Source of the DNA: Neorhizobium sp. SHOUNA12A
GTDB lineage: Bacteria > Pseudomonadota > Alphaproteobacteria > Rhizobiales > Rhizobiaceae
DNA: 58,750 nucleotides
Reading direction: 5' to 3'
Assembly (NCBI RefSeq): GCF_023006505.1
Contig: NZ_JALBGV010000035.1
Location: 1 to 58,750, forward strand
Both the position numbers and the translations under genes were made by a program. The first letter of the stretch is position 1. Every line of letters starts with the position of its first letter. The notes below the pieces were generated by a model, which was not told the origin of the DNA, did no database searches, and saw only the letters and a list, made by a program, of their open reading frames with translations. This document shows, one piece after another, positions 36,793-46,325 of the stretch.

Positions 36793-37619
36793 GCCCCAGC
36801 CTTTCCAGGAACGATCAGGCCATTTCTGTCGCGCTGCCTGACTTGCCCGTCGTGTTCGGTTTCGCAGAAGCTGCCGCCATGAAAGAATGCGGCCACTGCA
36901 CTTTCGGTTGCCGGTTCTATACGCAGGTGATCGCGGCTATGGTCCTGCGGGCGATAACCGAGGCGCTCGGCAGTTTCGTCGCGCCACCAGCCGGAATCGT
37001 TGCCCGAAACGCCGTAGACGACAGCGGCAGCGATTTCCGGGTGGGTAAGGCCGATCCAGACGAGCTGGTAGAGGTCGCGAGGACTGATCCAGATGGCAGC
37101 CGTGCGTTCGCTGTTCGGATAGGCGGCAGCGTTGCCGATGCGGATCGACAGTGTCGAGATGCCGGCCTTGTCGTAATAAAAGCCTGCCACCATCTCGCCC
37201 CAGCATTTTGACAGGCCGTAACGCGTGTCGGGGCGGGGAATGTCGAATGGAGTAATCGTTTCGGACCGCGGATAAAAGCCGGTTGCGTGATTGCTGGAGG
37301 CAAAAACAACGCGGTTCACGCCGGTTGCGCGGGCTGCATCGTAGAGATTGTAGGTACCGAGGATATTTGTCTGAAGCATGTCGTCGATGCCTGCCTCGTT
37401 AGGCAGACCGCCAAGATGGATGACGCCGTCCATCCCGTCGAGGGCGGCGCGCATCGCATCTGCATCCGCGAGATTGCCTTCGAAAAAACTTTCGCTCGAT
37501 GCCAGCTCTTTCGCCGGTCTGACATCGATCAGCCTGACATGCTGCACGACAGGGCGCAGAAAATCCCTGAGCTGGGTGGCAATGCGGCCTGCCCCGCCGG
37601 TTATTGCGATCCGTTTCAA
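36789..37619 (-). CDS. udh: Uronate dehydrogenase
   Basis: A 276-residue NAD-dependent SDR-type enzyme that oxidises D-galacturonate or D-glucuronate to the aldarolactone. It aligns by eye along its length with Agrobacterium Udh: N-terminal KRIAITGGAGRIATQL (GGAGRIA 8-14), VIHLGGL, TNILGTYNLYDAAR, VVFASSNHATGFYPR with catalytic Ser near 108, and YGLSK (Y134, K138). The start is taken as TTG 37619, which has GGGAG at ideal spacing and matches the family N-terminus; an ATG at 37643 overlapping the regulator's stop codon would add eight residues. Tightly coupled with the lactonase downstream. Confidence 0.9.
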   Translation of the reverse strand: MKRIAITGGAGRIATQLRDFLRPVVQHVRLIDVRPAKELASSESFFEGNLADADAMRAALDGMDGVIHLGGLPNEAGIDDMLQTNILGTYNLYDAARATGVNRVVFASSNHATGFYPRSETITPFDIPRPDTRYGLSKCWGEMVAGFYYDKAGISTLSIRIGNAAAYPNSERTAAIWISPRDLYQLVWIGLTHPEIAAAVVYGVSGNDSGWWRDETAERLGYRPQDHSRDHLRIEPATESAVAAFFHGGSFCETEHDGQVRQRDRNGLIVPGKAGA

Positions 37620-37642
37620 AATGCGTCTCCCTGCGGCCGCCA

Positions 37643-38377
37643 TCAGGCGTCGATAGATTGAGCCTCGACGCCTTGGAACATGCGGGCGCGCGCATTCAGG
37701 ATATGCGTTTTCATGGCGTTGTGCGCATCCGTTTCCCGACGGGCGAGGATGGCTTCGACGATTGCCGCATGTTCGTCCTGCACATGGCGGACATGCAGCG
37801 GCGTCCGCTTGAGGCTGAGGCTACGCGTCACCGACATGCCGATCGAAAAATGCGGCTTGAACCACTCCCGGACGATCGTGTGGAACTGGTTGCCGGTCGC
37901 CATGGCGATGGCATCATGCAGCCTTTGATCCTCCTCGGCGCCCAGTTCTCCGACCTCCAGACAGTGTTCGAGTGCCGCGAGCGCCGCCATGATGCGGACC
38001 TTGTCGTTAACCTGCCAGTTGCGCGCCGCGAGTGCCGCGGCTTCCGCCTCGAGGCCTGCCCGGAACTCAAAAAACCGCTGCACGTCGGCCAGTGAACCGA
38101 CCGGGACCTGGTTGAGGACTGAAGAGTCCGGCCGCTGTCGCACATATGAACCGGAGCCTTTGCGCGAGACGATCAGCTGATCGGCGCGCAGACGCTCCAG
38201 GGCCTCGCGCACGACCGGCCGTGACGCACCGAACATCACGGAGAGATTGGGCTCCGACGGGAGCCTTTCATTGACTGGAAAGCGGCCATCAGCAATCATT
38301 TCCACGATCCTCTCGTAGATGATGTCGCTGAAGCGAGGCTCTGCCTTGGCTGCCGCTATCACGCCGGCCTGGTTCAT
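37643..38377 (-). CDS. GntR/FadR-family regulator of uronate locus
   Basis: A 244-residue FadR-type regulator: winged helix (about 17-80) with GRFPVNERLPSEPNLSVMFGASRPVVREALERL, then an all-helical FCD ligand domain with the metal-binding residues in RLHDAIAMATGN and the C-terminal DEHAAIVEAI...H. Such regulators commonly control hexuronate and sugar-acid genes. The ATG overlaps the stop of a 53-codon ORF upstream (TGATG) and has AGGGA nearby. Its stop overlaps the alternative start of udh. It probably represses both divergent operons until a uronate or its lactone binds. Confidence 0.92.
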   Translation of the reverse strand: MNQAGVIAAAKAEPRFSDIIYERIVEMIADGRFPVNERLPSEPNLSVMFGASRPVVREALERLRADQLIVSRKGSGSYVRQRPDSSVLNQVPVGSLADVQRFFEFRAGLEAEAAALAARNWQVNDKVRIMAALAALEHCLEVGELGAEEDQRLHDAIAMATGNQFHTIVREWFKPHFSIGMSVTRSLSLKRTPLHVRHVQDEHAAIVEAILARRETDAHNAMKTHILNARARMFQGVEAQSIDA

Positions 38378-38538
38378 CAACGTCCCTTTTCACGTCCCCA
38401 TTCGGGGAACTCGGGCTGCGCTTCCTGTTCCGGAGAATAGAGACCAGAAATCCTGCAGCCCGCCGTGAGCCTTTGATCGACGAAGGCTTCCTCCGCCACG
38501 TCTTGAGGATTGGCCACGTCTTGAGGATTGTAAGTCAT
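38377..38538 (-). CDS. 53-residue ORF coupled to GntR gene
   Basis: A short ORF with a strong ribosome site (GGGAGGAG) whose stop overlaps the regulator's start. The product is hydrophilic and acidic, starting TYNPQDVANPQDVAEEAF and ending PEFPEWGREKGR, with no signal or membrane segment and one Cys. It contains a perfect tandem repeat of NPQDVA. No family recognised. It may be a leader peptide that governs translation of the regulator, or a small protein in its own right. Confidence 0.6.
   Translation of the reverse strand: MTYNPQDVANPQDVAEEAFVDQRLTAGCRISGLYSPEQEAQPEFPEWGREKGR
38495..38530. repeat. Perfect 18-bp tandem repeat within small ORF
   Basis: GCCACGTCTTGAGGATTG occurs twice in direct succession (38495-38512, 38513-38530). 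It keeps reading frame, adding one NPQDVA unit. A slippage event or copy-number-variable site. Confidence 0.9.
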
Positions 38539-38585
38539 GCGTCTCCTCCCGTTCGGCATGCTTTTGGGAGGTAGGACTATTGAGC

Positions 38586-38602
38586 CTGTCAAAATCTGTC
38601 AA
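38586..38602. promoter_or_regulatory. Two CTGTCAA repeats in uronate divergent region
   Basis: CTGTCAA occurs at 38586-38592 and 38596-38602, ten bases apart, in the 194-bp region between the leader ORF and the ABC binding-protein gene. TTGTAA (38606) and TATGGT (38628) could form a weak rightward promoter. Binding by the GntR protein is a guess. Confidence 0.25.
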
Positions 38603-38732
38603 TACTTGTAATCATCTGAAAACCGGTTATGGTCCCGTTTGCCGATGGGATGGAGGTCCATGGCGGTCTGTTGGCTGGGAACCCGGCCAGATCGCCAACC
38701 AGGTCGGCACGGTCTGAATTGGGAGGAGATCT

Positions 38733-40682
38733 ATGCGCGACGATGAAATCATGTCTTCCGGCGTAACCCGCCGGACATTCCTGGCGGGTGTCAGCGGGGC
38801 AGTGGCCCTGTCCATGGCGGGCGGCAGCGCGAGCGCTGCCGGGGCCAAGGAAGCACCGCAACTGGCAGCCCTGGTGAAGGACGGAAAGCTTCCGCCGCTG
38901 GCCGAACGGCTGCCGCAAACCCCCATGGTGGTGAAGCCCTGGGAAAAGATCGGCACGTATGGCGGCACGTTGCGGCGCGGCCTGCGCGGCTCGTCCGACC
39001 ACAACGGCATTCTGCGCATGGTCGGTAACCAGGGCCTTGTCCGCTGGAATATGGACTTTACCGCAGTCCTGCCGAACCTTGCCGAAAAGTGGGAAGTCAA
39101 TGCCGACGCCTCGCAGTTCACCTTTCATCTGCTGAAGGGTGCGAAATGGTCGGACGGTCATCCGTTCACGGCCGACGACGTGGTGTTCGCGATCGAGGAT
39201 GTCGTCAAGAACAAGGAGCTTTACAGCTCCACGCCGGCCCAGCTTGCCGTCGCCGGCAAGCCGGTGATCGTCGAGAAAATTGACGACTACACCGTCAAGT
39301 TCACGTTCGCTGCTGCCAACGCGCTCTATCTGGAAAACCTGGCGACCCCGCTCGGCCAGCATCCGACGCTGTTTGCCAAGCACTACTGCAGCAAGTTCCT
39401 TCCGAAATATAACCCTAACCTCGATGCGGACGCGAAGGCGGCCGGAGCGGCAGGATGGACGGAACTTTTCCGTTCCAAGTGCGGCGATATCGAAATCCCT
39501 TCTCGCTGGTCGAATGTCGAAAAGCCGACAATGGACCCCTGGGTCGTCAAGGAGCCCTATTCGGGCGGTGCAACCCGCGTCGTTATGACCCGCAATCCCT
39601 ACTTCTGGCAGGTCGATACGGAAGGCAACCAGCTTCCCTATATCGACGAGTTGAATTTCGGCATCTCTCAGGACGTCGAATCCCTGATGCTGAACGTCAT
39701 CTCCGGCAAGATCGACATTCAGGAGCGCCATATCAGCGTGCTCGCCAACAAGCCGACCCTATCGCAGAACATGAAGAAGGGCGATTATCGCCTGATGACG
39801 CTGGTGCCGTCCGCAGCACAGCAATGCTCGCTCTATCTGAACATGACCCACAAAGACCCGGTGTTGCGCAAGATCTTCGCCGACAAGTCCTTCCGTCAGG
39901 CTCTGTCGACGGGCATCAATCGCCAGGAAATCATCGACATCGTCTATTTCGGCCAGAGCGAAGGTTACCAGACCGGTCCGCGGCCCGGTCATCCCTGGTA
40001 CCATGAGAAGCTTGCCCGCCAGTTCACCGAATACGCCCCGGACAAAGCCAATGCCCTCCTGGACAAGGCGGGCCTGGACAAGAAGAATGCCAACGGGATC
40101 CGCCTGCGGCCGGATGGCCAGCCGATCTTCTTTGCGGTGGACGTCATCCCGACGCTTTATCCGGACCTCGTGGATACGCTGGAACTGGTGAAGGCGCATT
40201 GGGCCAAGATCGGCATCGACATGAAGGTCAATACGATCGAGCGCGCGCTCTACTACACCCGCGGCGACGACAATGCGCACGACGCGCAGGTCTGGCCGGG
40301 CCCGGGCGGTCTCGATCCGATGCTCGATCCGCGCGACTACTTCGCGTTCCACCCACAGGGTTCGCGCTACGCGATCCCGTGGACGCTCTGGTACACGTCG
40401 AACGGCCAGAAGGGCGAGGAACCGCCGGAAAGCCAGAAGAAGCGTATGAAGCTCTTCGACGCCGCCCGCTCGACGGCCGATCTCGCCAAGCGCGGGGAAG
40501 TCATGAAGCAGATCTTCGATCTGGCTGCCGAGGACTTCGAAGTGATGGGGATCTGCCTTGCCGTCGGTGGCTTCGGCATCATCCGCAACAATCTGCGCAA
40601 CGTGCCTGAGAAGGAGCCGGACAGCTGGTCCTGGCCGAATCCGGGTCCCGCTCTGCCACAGCAGTTCACCTTCACGAGCTGA
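38733..40682 (+). CDS. ABC transporter substrate-binding protein, family 5 (peptide/oligosaccharide class)
   Basis: A 649-residue solute-binding protein, longer than the 500-550 typical of DppA/OppA. A Tat-type signal (TRRTFLAGVSGAVALSMAGG, twin Arg at 13-14) with cleavage near residue 36 precedes family 5 features, including WEVNADASQFTFHLLKGAKWSDGHPFTADDV. Large family 5 proteins with Tat signals in Rhizobiales often bind oligosaccharides or opines rather than peptides. Position beside uronate enzymes suggests a uronic-acid-containing glycoside or oligomer as ligand. Followed by the permeases after 130 bp. Confidence 0.9.
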   Translation: MRDDEIMSSGVTRRTFLAGVSGAVALSMAGGSASAAGAKEAPQLAALVKDGKLPPLAERLPQTPMVVKPWEKIGTYGGTLRRGLRGSSDHNGILRMVGNQGLVRWNMDFTAVLPNLAEKWEVNADASQFTFHLLKGAKWSDGHPFTADDVVFAIEDVVKNKELYSSTPAQLAVAGKPVIVEKIDDYTVKFTFAAANALYLENLATPLGQHPTLFAKHYCSKFLPKYNPNLDADAKAAGAAGWTELFRSKCGDIEIPSRWSNVEKPTMDPWVVKEPYSGGATRVVMTRNPYFWQVDTEGNQLPYIDELNFGISQDVESLMLNVISGKIDIQERHISVLANKPTLSQNMKKGDYRLMTLVPSAAQQCSLYLNMTHKDPVLRKIFADKSFRQALSTGINRQEIIDIVYFGQSEGYQTGPRPGHPWYHEKLARQFTEYAPDKANALLDKAGLDKKNANGIRLRPDGQPIFFAVDVIPTLYPDLVDTLELVKAHWAKIGIDMKVNTIERALYYTRGDDNAHDAQVWPGPGGLDPMLDPRDYFAFHPQGSRYAIPWTLWYTSNGQKGEEPPESQKKRMKLFDAARSTADLAKRGEVMKQIFDLAAEDFEVMGICLAVGGFGIIRNNLRNVPEKEPDSWSWPNPGPALPQQFTFTS

Positions 40683-40812
40683 TCTGGGTTTATCTCGCCG
40701 GTGCCGCCGTCTGATCGGCGGCGGCACTCCTCCAGCCCCGTTGCATGGACGTTGAAGCGACAGCCTTTGGCCTCGCGTCGGCATGCCGTGCAATCCGTAT
40801 TGCGAGCGTTCG

Positions 40813-41799
40813 ATGCTGAAATTCATCGTCAAGCGACTTTTCTGGATGATCCCATCGCTGTTTGCGGTGAGTTTCCTGGCCTTCGTCCTGATCCAGCTCC
40901 CGCCCGGCGACTTCGTCACCACCTACATTGCCACTCTCGCGTCTTCCAACGAGGTGGTCGACCAGAATACCGCTGCACAGCTGCGCGAGCGGTTCGGCCT
41001 CGACCAGCCGATGTTGATACAATATTTGAAATGGATCTGGGGCATTCTCACCCGCGGTGATTTCGGCATCTCGTTCGAATGGCAACAGCCAGTCTCCGGT
41101 CTGATCTGGGAGCGTATGGCGCTCACTCTTGTGCTGGCCCTCGTAAGCCTGATCGCCACCTGGGCGCTGGCGCTGCCGATCGGCGTCTATTCCGCGGTGA
41201 AGAAGTACTCGATCGGCGACTATGCCTTCACGGCATTCACCTTCTTCGGCCTGTCTATCCCGTCCTTCCTGCTGGCGCTGGTGCTGATGTATGTCGCGGC
41301 GGTCGAATTCGGCGCGGACGTCGGCGGGCTTTTCTCTCCGGAATACGAGATGGCTTCCTGGAGCCTTGCCAAGATGTACGACCTGCTGACGCATCTGTGG
41401 CTGCCGGTTGCGATCCTGGCGATCTCTTCCACCGCAAGCCTGATCCGCGTCATGCGCGCCAATATGCTGGACGAGTTGCCGAAGCCCTATGTGACGACGG
41501 CGCGTGCAAAAGGACTTTCCGAGTTCCGGCTGCTGATCAAATATCCGCTGCGCATCGCACTCAACCCATTCATCTCGACGATCGCCTGGCTGCTGCCGAA
41601 CCTGATTTCCGGCTCCGTCGTGGTTGCGATCGTCCTCAACCTGCCGACCGCCGCCCCGCTGCTTCTGCAGTCACTGATGGCACAGGACATGTATCTCGCC
41701 GGCGCCTTCGTGCTTTTGATCTGCGCGCTCACCCTGATCGGCTCGCTGATCAGCGACATCCTGCTTGCGCTGGTCGATCCGCGCATTCGGCTAGAATAG
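40813..41799 (+). CDS. ABC transporter permease, DppB class
   Basis: A 328-residue permease starting LKFIVKRLFWMIPSLFAVSFLAFVLIQLPPGD, the DppB/OppB N-terminus with its first membrane helix. It has six membrane helices and the ATPase-coupling loop YVTTARAKGLSEFRLLIKYPLR. ATG 40813 fits the family start. The next permease begins 10 bp downstream. Pairs with the DppC-class protein to form the channel of this importer. Confidence 0.93.
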   Translation: MLKFIVKRLFWMIPSLFAVSFLAFVLIQLPPGDFVTTYIATLASSNEVVDQNTAAQLRERFGLDQPMLIQYLKWIWGILTRGDFGISFEWQQPVSGLIWERMALTLVLALVSLIATWALALPIGVYSAVKKYSIGDYAFTAFTFFGLSIPSFLLALVLMYVAAVEFGADVGGLFSPEYEMASWSLAKMYDLLTHLWLPVAILAISSTASLIRVMRANMLDELPKPYVTTARAKGLSEFRLLIKYPLRIALNPFISTIAWLLPNLISGSVVVAIVLNLPTAAPLLLQSLMAQDMYLAGAFVLLICALTLIGSLISDILLALVDPRIRLE

Positions 41800-41809
41800 G
41801 AGAACACCC

Positions 41810-42931
41810 ATGGTCGATGTCTCCATCACCAATGTCAGGCCGGACCGCGCCGCCGTTGCCTCGCAATGGCAGCTCATCTGGTGGGCTTTCAAGCGGCATA
41901 AGCTCGCCATGGCGGCGCTCGTCGTCACGCTTGCCATGTATATCGTTGCGCTCGTGCCGGGCTTCTTCGCGATCAACGATCCGTTCATGCAGAATGCCCG
42001 CTCGACGTTTCACCCGCCGCAGAGCCTTCACCTGTTCGATACCACCAACGGCTTCCAGATCGGACCGCATTATTATGGGATGAAGCTGACGCGGGACCCG
42101 AACACGCTGGCAGCCGTCTTCGTGGAGGATACGGGCGTGAAGGTGCCGATCGCCTTTTTTGGTCGAGGCTACACCTATTCGGTACTCGGTCTTTTCGAGA
42201 CCGACATTCACCTGATCGCCACCACGGACAAGACCAAGCCGCTTTATCTGTTCGGCGCCGATCGCCTCGGCCGCGACGTCTATAGCCGCACGGTGCAAGG
42301 TGCCCAGATATCGCTGTCGATCGGTCTGGTCGGGGTCTTCCTGTCGCTGCTGCTCGGCATCGTTCTCGGCGGCATCTCCGGTTATTATGGCGGCCGGATC
42401 GATTTCGTCATGCAGCGCGTCATCGATTTCGTGCTGTCGCTGCCGACGATTCCGATCTGGCTGGCGCTGGCGGCCGCATTGCCGCAGGGCTGGCCGGCAA
42501 CGCTCCAGTACATGATGATCACCATCATCCTATCGTTCACCGGTTGGGCGCAGCTTGCCCGCGTCGTGCGCGGTCGCTTTCTGTCGCTTCGCACCGAAGA
42601 ATTCGTCGCCGCAGCACGCCTCGACGGCGTCTCGGAAGGCCGCATCATCTTCCGCCATATGTTGCCAAGCTTCTCGAGCCACATCATCGCCTCGATGACA
42701 TTGGCGGTGCCTGCGATGATCCTCGCGGAGACCTCGCTGTCGTTCCTCGGTCTCGGCCTGCAGCCGCCGACAATTTCCTGGGGTGTGCTGCTGCGTGAAG
42801 CGCAGAACATCCGCTCCATCGCCACCGCTCCATGGCTCTTCATGCCGGGGCTTGCGGTCGTCGTCGCCGTCATGGCGCTCAACCTCTTCGGCGACGGCCT
42901 GCGTGATGCGGCCGATCCCTACAACAAGTGA
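41810..42931 (+). CDS. ABC transporter permease, DppC class
   Basis: A 373-residue permease, longer than typical DppC (about 300) because of an inserted periplasmic loop of about 80 residues after the first helix (INDPFMQNARSTFHPPQSL to YLFGADRLGRDVYS). The core follows GADRLGRDVYSRTVQGAQISL and the coupling loop VAAARLDGVSEGRIIFRHMLPS. The extended loop is seen in permeases for larger glycosidic substrates, supporting non-peptide transport, though this is inference. Confidence 0.92.
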   Translation: MVDVSITNVRPDRAAVASQWQLIWWAFKRHKLAMAALVVTLAMYIVALVPGFFAINDPFMQNARSTFHPPQSLHLFDTTNGFQIGPHYYGMKLTRDPNTLAAVFVEDTGVKVPIAFFGRGYTYSVLGLFETDIHLIATTDKTKPLYLFGADRLGRDVYSRTVQGAQISLSIGLVGVFLSLLLGIVLGGISGYYGGRIDFVMQRVIDFVLSLPTIPIWLALAAALPQGWPATLQYMMITIILSFTGWAQLARVVRGRFLSLRTEEFVAAARLDGVSEGRIIFRHMLPSFSSHIIASMTLAVPAMILAETSLSFLGLGLQPPTISWGVLLREAQNIRSIATAPWLFMPGLAVVVAVMALNLFGDGLRDAADPYNK

Positions 42932-42938
42932 GGCGCCG

Positions 42939-44681
42939 ATGACCGATGTCCTTTCCATCGTCCCCCGCCCCTCGATTGCAGCGGGCAAGCCGTTGCTCGA
43001 AGTCAAGAACCTGGTGACCGAGTTTGCGCTCCGCACCGGCGTCTTCAGGGCCGTGGATGATCTTTCCTTCTCGATCGAGCCTGGCAAAACGCTCTGCGTC
43101 GTCGGCGAGAGCGGATCGGGGAAATCCGTGACCGCGCGCTCGATCCTGCAGATCGTGGACTCGCCCGGCGAGATTGCCTCCGGATCGATTTTACTGCACC
43201 GCCCGGACGGCACGTCGCTCGACCTCGCCAAGCTCAACCCGCGCAGCCGGGCGATCCGTTCGGTGCGCGGCCGCGACATCGCGATGATCTTCCAGGAGCC
43301 GATGTCGTCGCTCTCGCCGGTGCACACGGTTGGCGACCAGATCACCGAAGTGCTGCGGTTGCACCTCAACATGAGCAAGGCGCAGGCAAGGACTGAGGCA
43401 ATCTCGCTACTGCGGCAGGTGGAAATTCCCGATCCGGAAAAGGCGCTCGACCGCTACGCCTTCCAGTATTCCGGCGGCATGCGCCAGCGCGCCATGATCG
43501 CCATGGCGCTTGCCTGCAAGCCGCAGTTGCTGATTGCCGACGAGCCGACCACGGCGCTCGACGTGACGACCCAGGCCGAAATCCTCGACCTGATCAAACG
43601 GCTGCAGCAGTCGACCGGCATGGCCGTGCTGTTCATCACCCACGACATGGGCGTCGTCGCCCAGATCGCCGACGACGTGCTGGTCATGCATCATGGCGTC
43701 GCCAAGGAATACGGGCCGGTCGAGCAGATCTTCCATGCGCCGCAGGATCCATACACACGCATGCTGATCGGCTCTGTGCTGAAGCTGGAGCAGAAGGCCG
43801 AGATCAGGCTTGCCCGTCCGCCGCTCGACACGACAGCCGAACCGATCCTCACCATCCGCAACCTCTCCATGCATTTCGGTGACATGAAGGCGCTAAACGA
43901 CGTCTCGATCGCGCTGCTTCCCGGCGAGACGCTCGGCATCGTGGGAGAGAGCGGCTCCGGCAAGACGACAATGGGGCGCTCGATCATGCGTCTCTATGAT
44001 CCGACGGGTGGCGAGATGCTCTATCGCCGCGCCGACGGCAAGGTCGTCGATCTTGCCAAACTCGAAGGTGCCGAGCTGAAGGCCGCACGGCGCGAACTGC
44101 GCATGGTTTTCCAGGACCCGTTCGGGTCGCTCAATCCGCGCATGACCGTCGCACAGGTGATCGGCGAACCCCTGCTGGTCAACGGCATCGCCCGTGGCAA
44201 GGAACTCGACGAGCGGGTCTGCCACCTGATGGATCAGGTCGGCCTCGATCCGGCCGGACGTGAGCGTTACCCGCATGCGTTTTCGGGCGGCCAGCGCCAG
44301 CGCATCGGCATCGCCCGGGCGATCACGCTCAATCCGCGCATCATCGTCGCCGACGAGGCGACCTCGGCGCTCGACGTTTCCGTGCGCTTCCAGGTGCTCG
44401 ATCTTCTGATGCGGCTGCAGGACGAACTTGGTCTCGCCTATATCTTCATCAGCCACGACATCGGGGTCATTCGCTACATGTGCGACCGGGTAGGCGTCAT
44501 GTATCGCGGCAAGCTTGTCGAAGTGGGCGAGGCCGACAAGGTCTGCAACGCGCCGGACCACCCTTATACGCAAGCGCTCATCTCGGCCATTCCGCGACCG
44601 GATCCGCGCGACCGCGATCGCTCCAGGCGATTCCGTTATACCGAACCCAGCCAGGTCAAGAATGGGAGCACGGCAGGATGA
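42939..44681 (+). CDS. ABC transporter ATP-binding protein, fused DppD-DppF type
   Basis: A 580-residue protein with two complete ABC ATPase domains in one chain. The first has Walker A GESGSGKS (56-63), signature [10 protein letters not shown] and Walker [11 protein letters not shown]; the second has [19 protein letters not shown] and [10 protein letters not shown]. Each domain ends in an oligopeptide-type C-terminal extension. It starts 7 bp after the second permease. Its stop overlaps the start of the dehydratase gene (ATGA), so transport and catabolism are translationally linked. Confidence 0.93.
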   Translation: MTDVLSIVPRPSIAAGKPLLEVKNLVTEFALRTGVFRAVDDLSFSIEPGKTLCVVGESGSGKSVTARSILQIVDSPGEIASGSILLHRPDGTSLDLAKLNPRSRAIRSVRGRDIAMIFQEPMSSLSPVHTVGDQITEVLRLHLNMSKAQARTEAISLLRQVEIPDPEKALDRYAFQYSGGMRQRAMIAMALACKPQLLIADEPTTALDVTTQAEILDLIKRLQQSTGMAVLFITHDMGVVAQIADDVLVMHHGVAKEYGPVEQIFHAPQDPYTRMLIGSVLKLEQKAEIRLARPPLDTTAEPILTIRNLSMHFGDMKALNDVSIALLPGETLGIVGESGSGKTTMGRSIMRLYDPTGGEMLYRRADGKVVDLAKLEGAELKAARRELRMVFQDPFGSLNPRMTVAQVIGEPLLVNGIARGKELDERVCHLMDQVGLDPAGRERYPHAFSGGQRQRIGIARAITLNPRIIVADEATSALDVSVRFQVLDLLMRLQDELGLAYIFISHDIGVIRYMCDRVGVMYRGKLVEVGEADKVCNAPDHPYTQALISAIPRPDPRDRDRSRRFRYTEPSQVKNGSTAG

Positions 44682-45889
44682 AGATCACCGGTATTCGCAC
44701 CTTCCTTATGCAGGTCGGCTCACCCGACCTTGAGGCGCGGCAGACGGCGCCGGTGCCAAAATCGGCCCAGCCTTTCGGCGGAACCCGCAACTGGCTCTTC
44801 CTGAAAATCGATACCGACGAGGGCATTACCGGCATCGGCGAATGCTCCGGCTGGCCGCGTGTCGTCGAAACCGCGATCAGGGACCTCGCCCCGCTTCTGA
44901 TCGGGGAAGATCCGACTCATATCGAAAAGCTGTGGCAAAAGATGGCGATCGCCATGATGGGCCACGGCATGCTCGGCACGGTCGGTGGCGGCGCTGCGAC
45001 CGGCATCGACATGGCGCTGTGGGACATCAAGGGCAAGGTGCTGGGCGTGCCGGTATGGAACCTGCTCGGAGGCAAGCTGCGTGACCGAATTCCGATCTAT
45101 TCGCATGCCAACACGGTCGAGAAGGCGCTTTCCCTCAAGAACCGCGGCATCAAGGCTCTCAAATGCGGCGGCGTTTCCGATCCGGTTCGCAAGGTCGCCA
45201 TGCTGCGCGATGCCGTCGGCGACGAGATGGACATCGCGATCGATCTGCACGGCCCGCCGTGGATGACGCCGGCCGATGCCTGCCGCCTGGTGCGCAAGCT
45301 CGAACCCTACGAACTGCTTTGGGTTGAAGACCCGATCGCACCGGACAATGTCGAAGGGTACCGGCGTATCCGCGACGCGGCCCATATCCCGCTCGCAGCC
45401 GGCGAACGCACTGCGACCATCTTCGGCGAACGGCAGTTGATCGAGGAAGAACTGGTCGACGTGATCCAGCCGGATACGGGACGCGCCGGCGGCATTACCC
45501 AAATGAAGAAGATCGCCGCGATGGCGGAAGCGCATCACATCCAGATGGCGCCGCATTCCGGCTCGCTCGGTCCGGTCGCGGAATATGCGGCGCTTCATCT
45601 GCTCGCCTCGATCCCGAACGCACTCATCCTCGAACGGATCGACGACGACTGGGAGGGCCGTAAGCACACGATCGTGCCGCACCCTGTCCAGCAAGGCGGT
45701 TCGCTTGCGGTCCCGAATGGGCCGGGTCTCGGCTGCGATATCGACGAGGAATTCGTCGCCCGCTTCCCGAGCGACGGCAATGTTTCGATCCCGGTGCAGG
45801 AAAGCGGCGGTGCCTACGCGCCGGGGACTCACGGCGAACGCCTCTATGTGCAGACGCGCCTGTCGCGCCGGCATTACTTCAACACCTGA
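44678..45889 (+). CDS. Enolase-superfamily sugar-acid dehydratase (DgoD-like)
   Basis: A 403-residue mandelate-racemase-subgroup enzyme. Metal ligands are D189 (AIDLHG), E217 (WVEDPI) and E243 (AAGERT). The His-Asp dyad is H293 (APHSGSLG) with D266 (IQPDTG), and H191 matches the acid found in galactonate dehydratases. The KxK motif of racemases is replaced (ALKCGG, 161-165). It probably dehydrates an aldonic or aldaric acid to a 2-keto-3-deoxy acid. The exact acid cannot be assigned from sequence; the linked uronate dehydrogenase suggests an aldarate or a uronide-derived aldonate. Confidence 0.88.
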   Translation: MKITGIRTFLMQVGSPDLEARQTAPVPKSAQPFGGTRNWLFLKIDTDEGITGIGECSGWPRVVETAIRDLAPLLIGEDPTHIEKLWQKMAIAMMGHGMLGTVGGGAATGIDMALWDIKGKVLGVPVWNLLGGKLRDRIPIYSHANTVEKALSLKNRGIKALKCGGVSDPVRKVAMLRDAVGDEMDIAIDLHGPPWMTPADACRLVRKLEPYELLWVEDPIAPDNVEGYRRIRDAAHIPLAAGERTATIFGERQLIEEELVDVIQPDTGRAGGITQMKKIAAMAEAHHIQMAPHSGSLGPVAEYAALHLLASIPNALILERIDDDWEGRKHTIVPHPVQQGGSLAVPNGPGLGCDIDEEFVARFPSDGNVSIPVQESGGAYAPGTHGERLYVQTRLSRRHYFNT

Positions 45890-46002
45890 GGGCGGCCCAG
45901 CCATGAAAAATTGATCGGGACATCGTTCGCGGCGGCGAATAGACGCTGTCCATCATTGCCGAGGCGATATAGGAAGGCTGCTCCAGCAACAGGCAGACCG
46001 CA

Positions 46003-46224
46003 ATGGATGACTCGATCAACATAAACAATCGCGGCGACTTCGGGCTGTGGGCTATCGAAGTGGCCAAGCAGATCGTCGCTGAAGAGGGTTTTGAACTGGC
46101 CAAAGCCTCACGAGACGGCACCGAGGACGACGTCCGAAGAGCCGGCAATGCGCTGGGACAGGCGATCACCAATGCACTCATCGAAGTGTATGACGGCCTG
46201 CTCGACGGTGTGCCTGAAGAATAG
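46003..46224 (+). CDS. Small hypothetical acidic protein
   Basis: A 73-residue acidic protein (DDSININNRGDFGLWAIEVAKQIVAEEGFELAKASRDGTEDDVRRAGNALGQAI...) predicted to be mainly helical, without signal or membrane segment. No family recognised. It stands 113 bp after the dehydratase gene and is closed by a strong terminator, so it may be the last gene of that operon or separate. Its open frame and codon use look real; an AGG-containing ribosome site is only weak. Confidence 0.6.
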   Translation: MDDSININNRGDFGLWAIEVAKQIVAEEGFELAKASRDGTEDDVRRAGNALGQAITNALIEVYDGLLDGVPEE

Positions 46225-46271
46225 AGCCGCGCTGATTCCTCGACAAGAGCACGTCCGTTCTGCGGAAACGG

Positions 46272-46301
46272 CAAAGGCCGCCGGCTGGCCGGCGGCCTTT
46301 G
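46272..46301. terminator. Bidirectional terminator
   Basis: A 13-bp perfect stem (46272-46284 with 46289-46301) around a 4-nt loop, with AAA/TTT at its base. It separates the small acidic gene from convergent dctA and can serve both. Confidence 0.85.
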
Positions 46302-46325
46302 TTCGGCTGCGATAGAAGCAGACGA

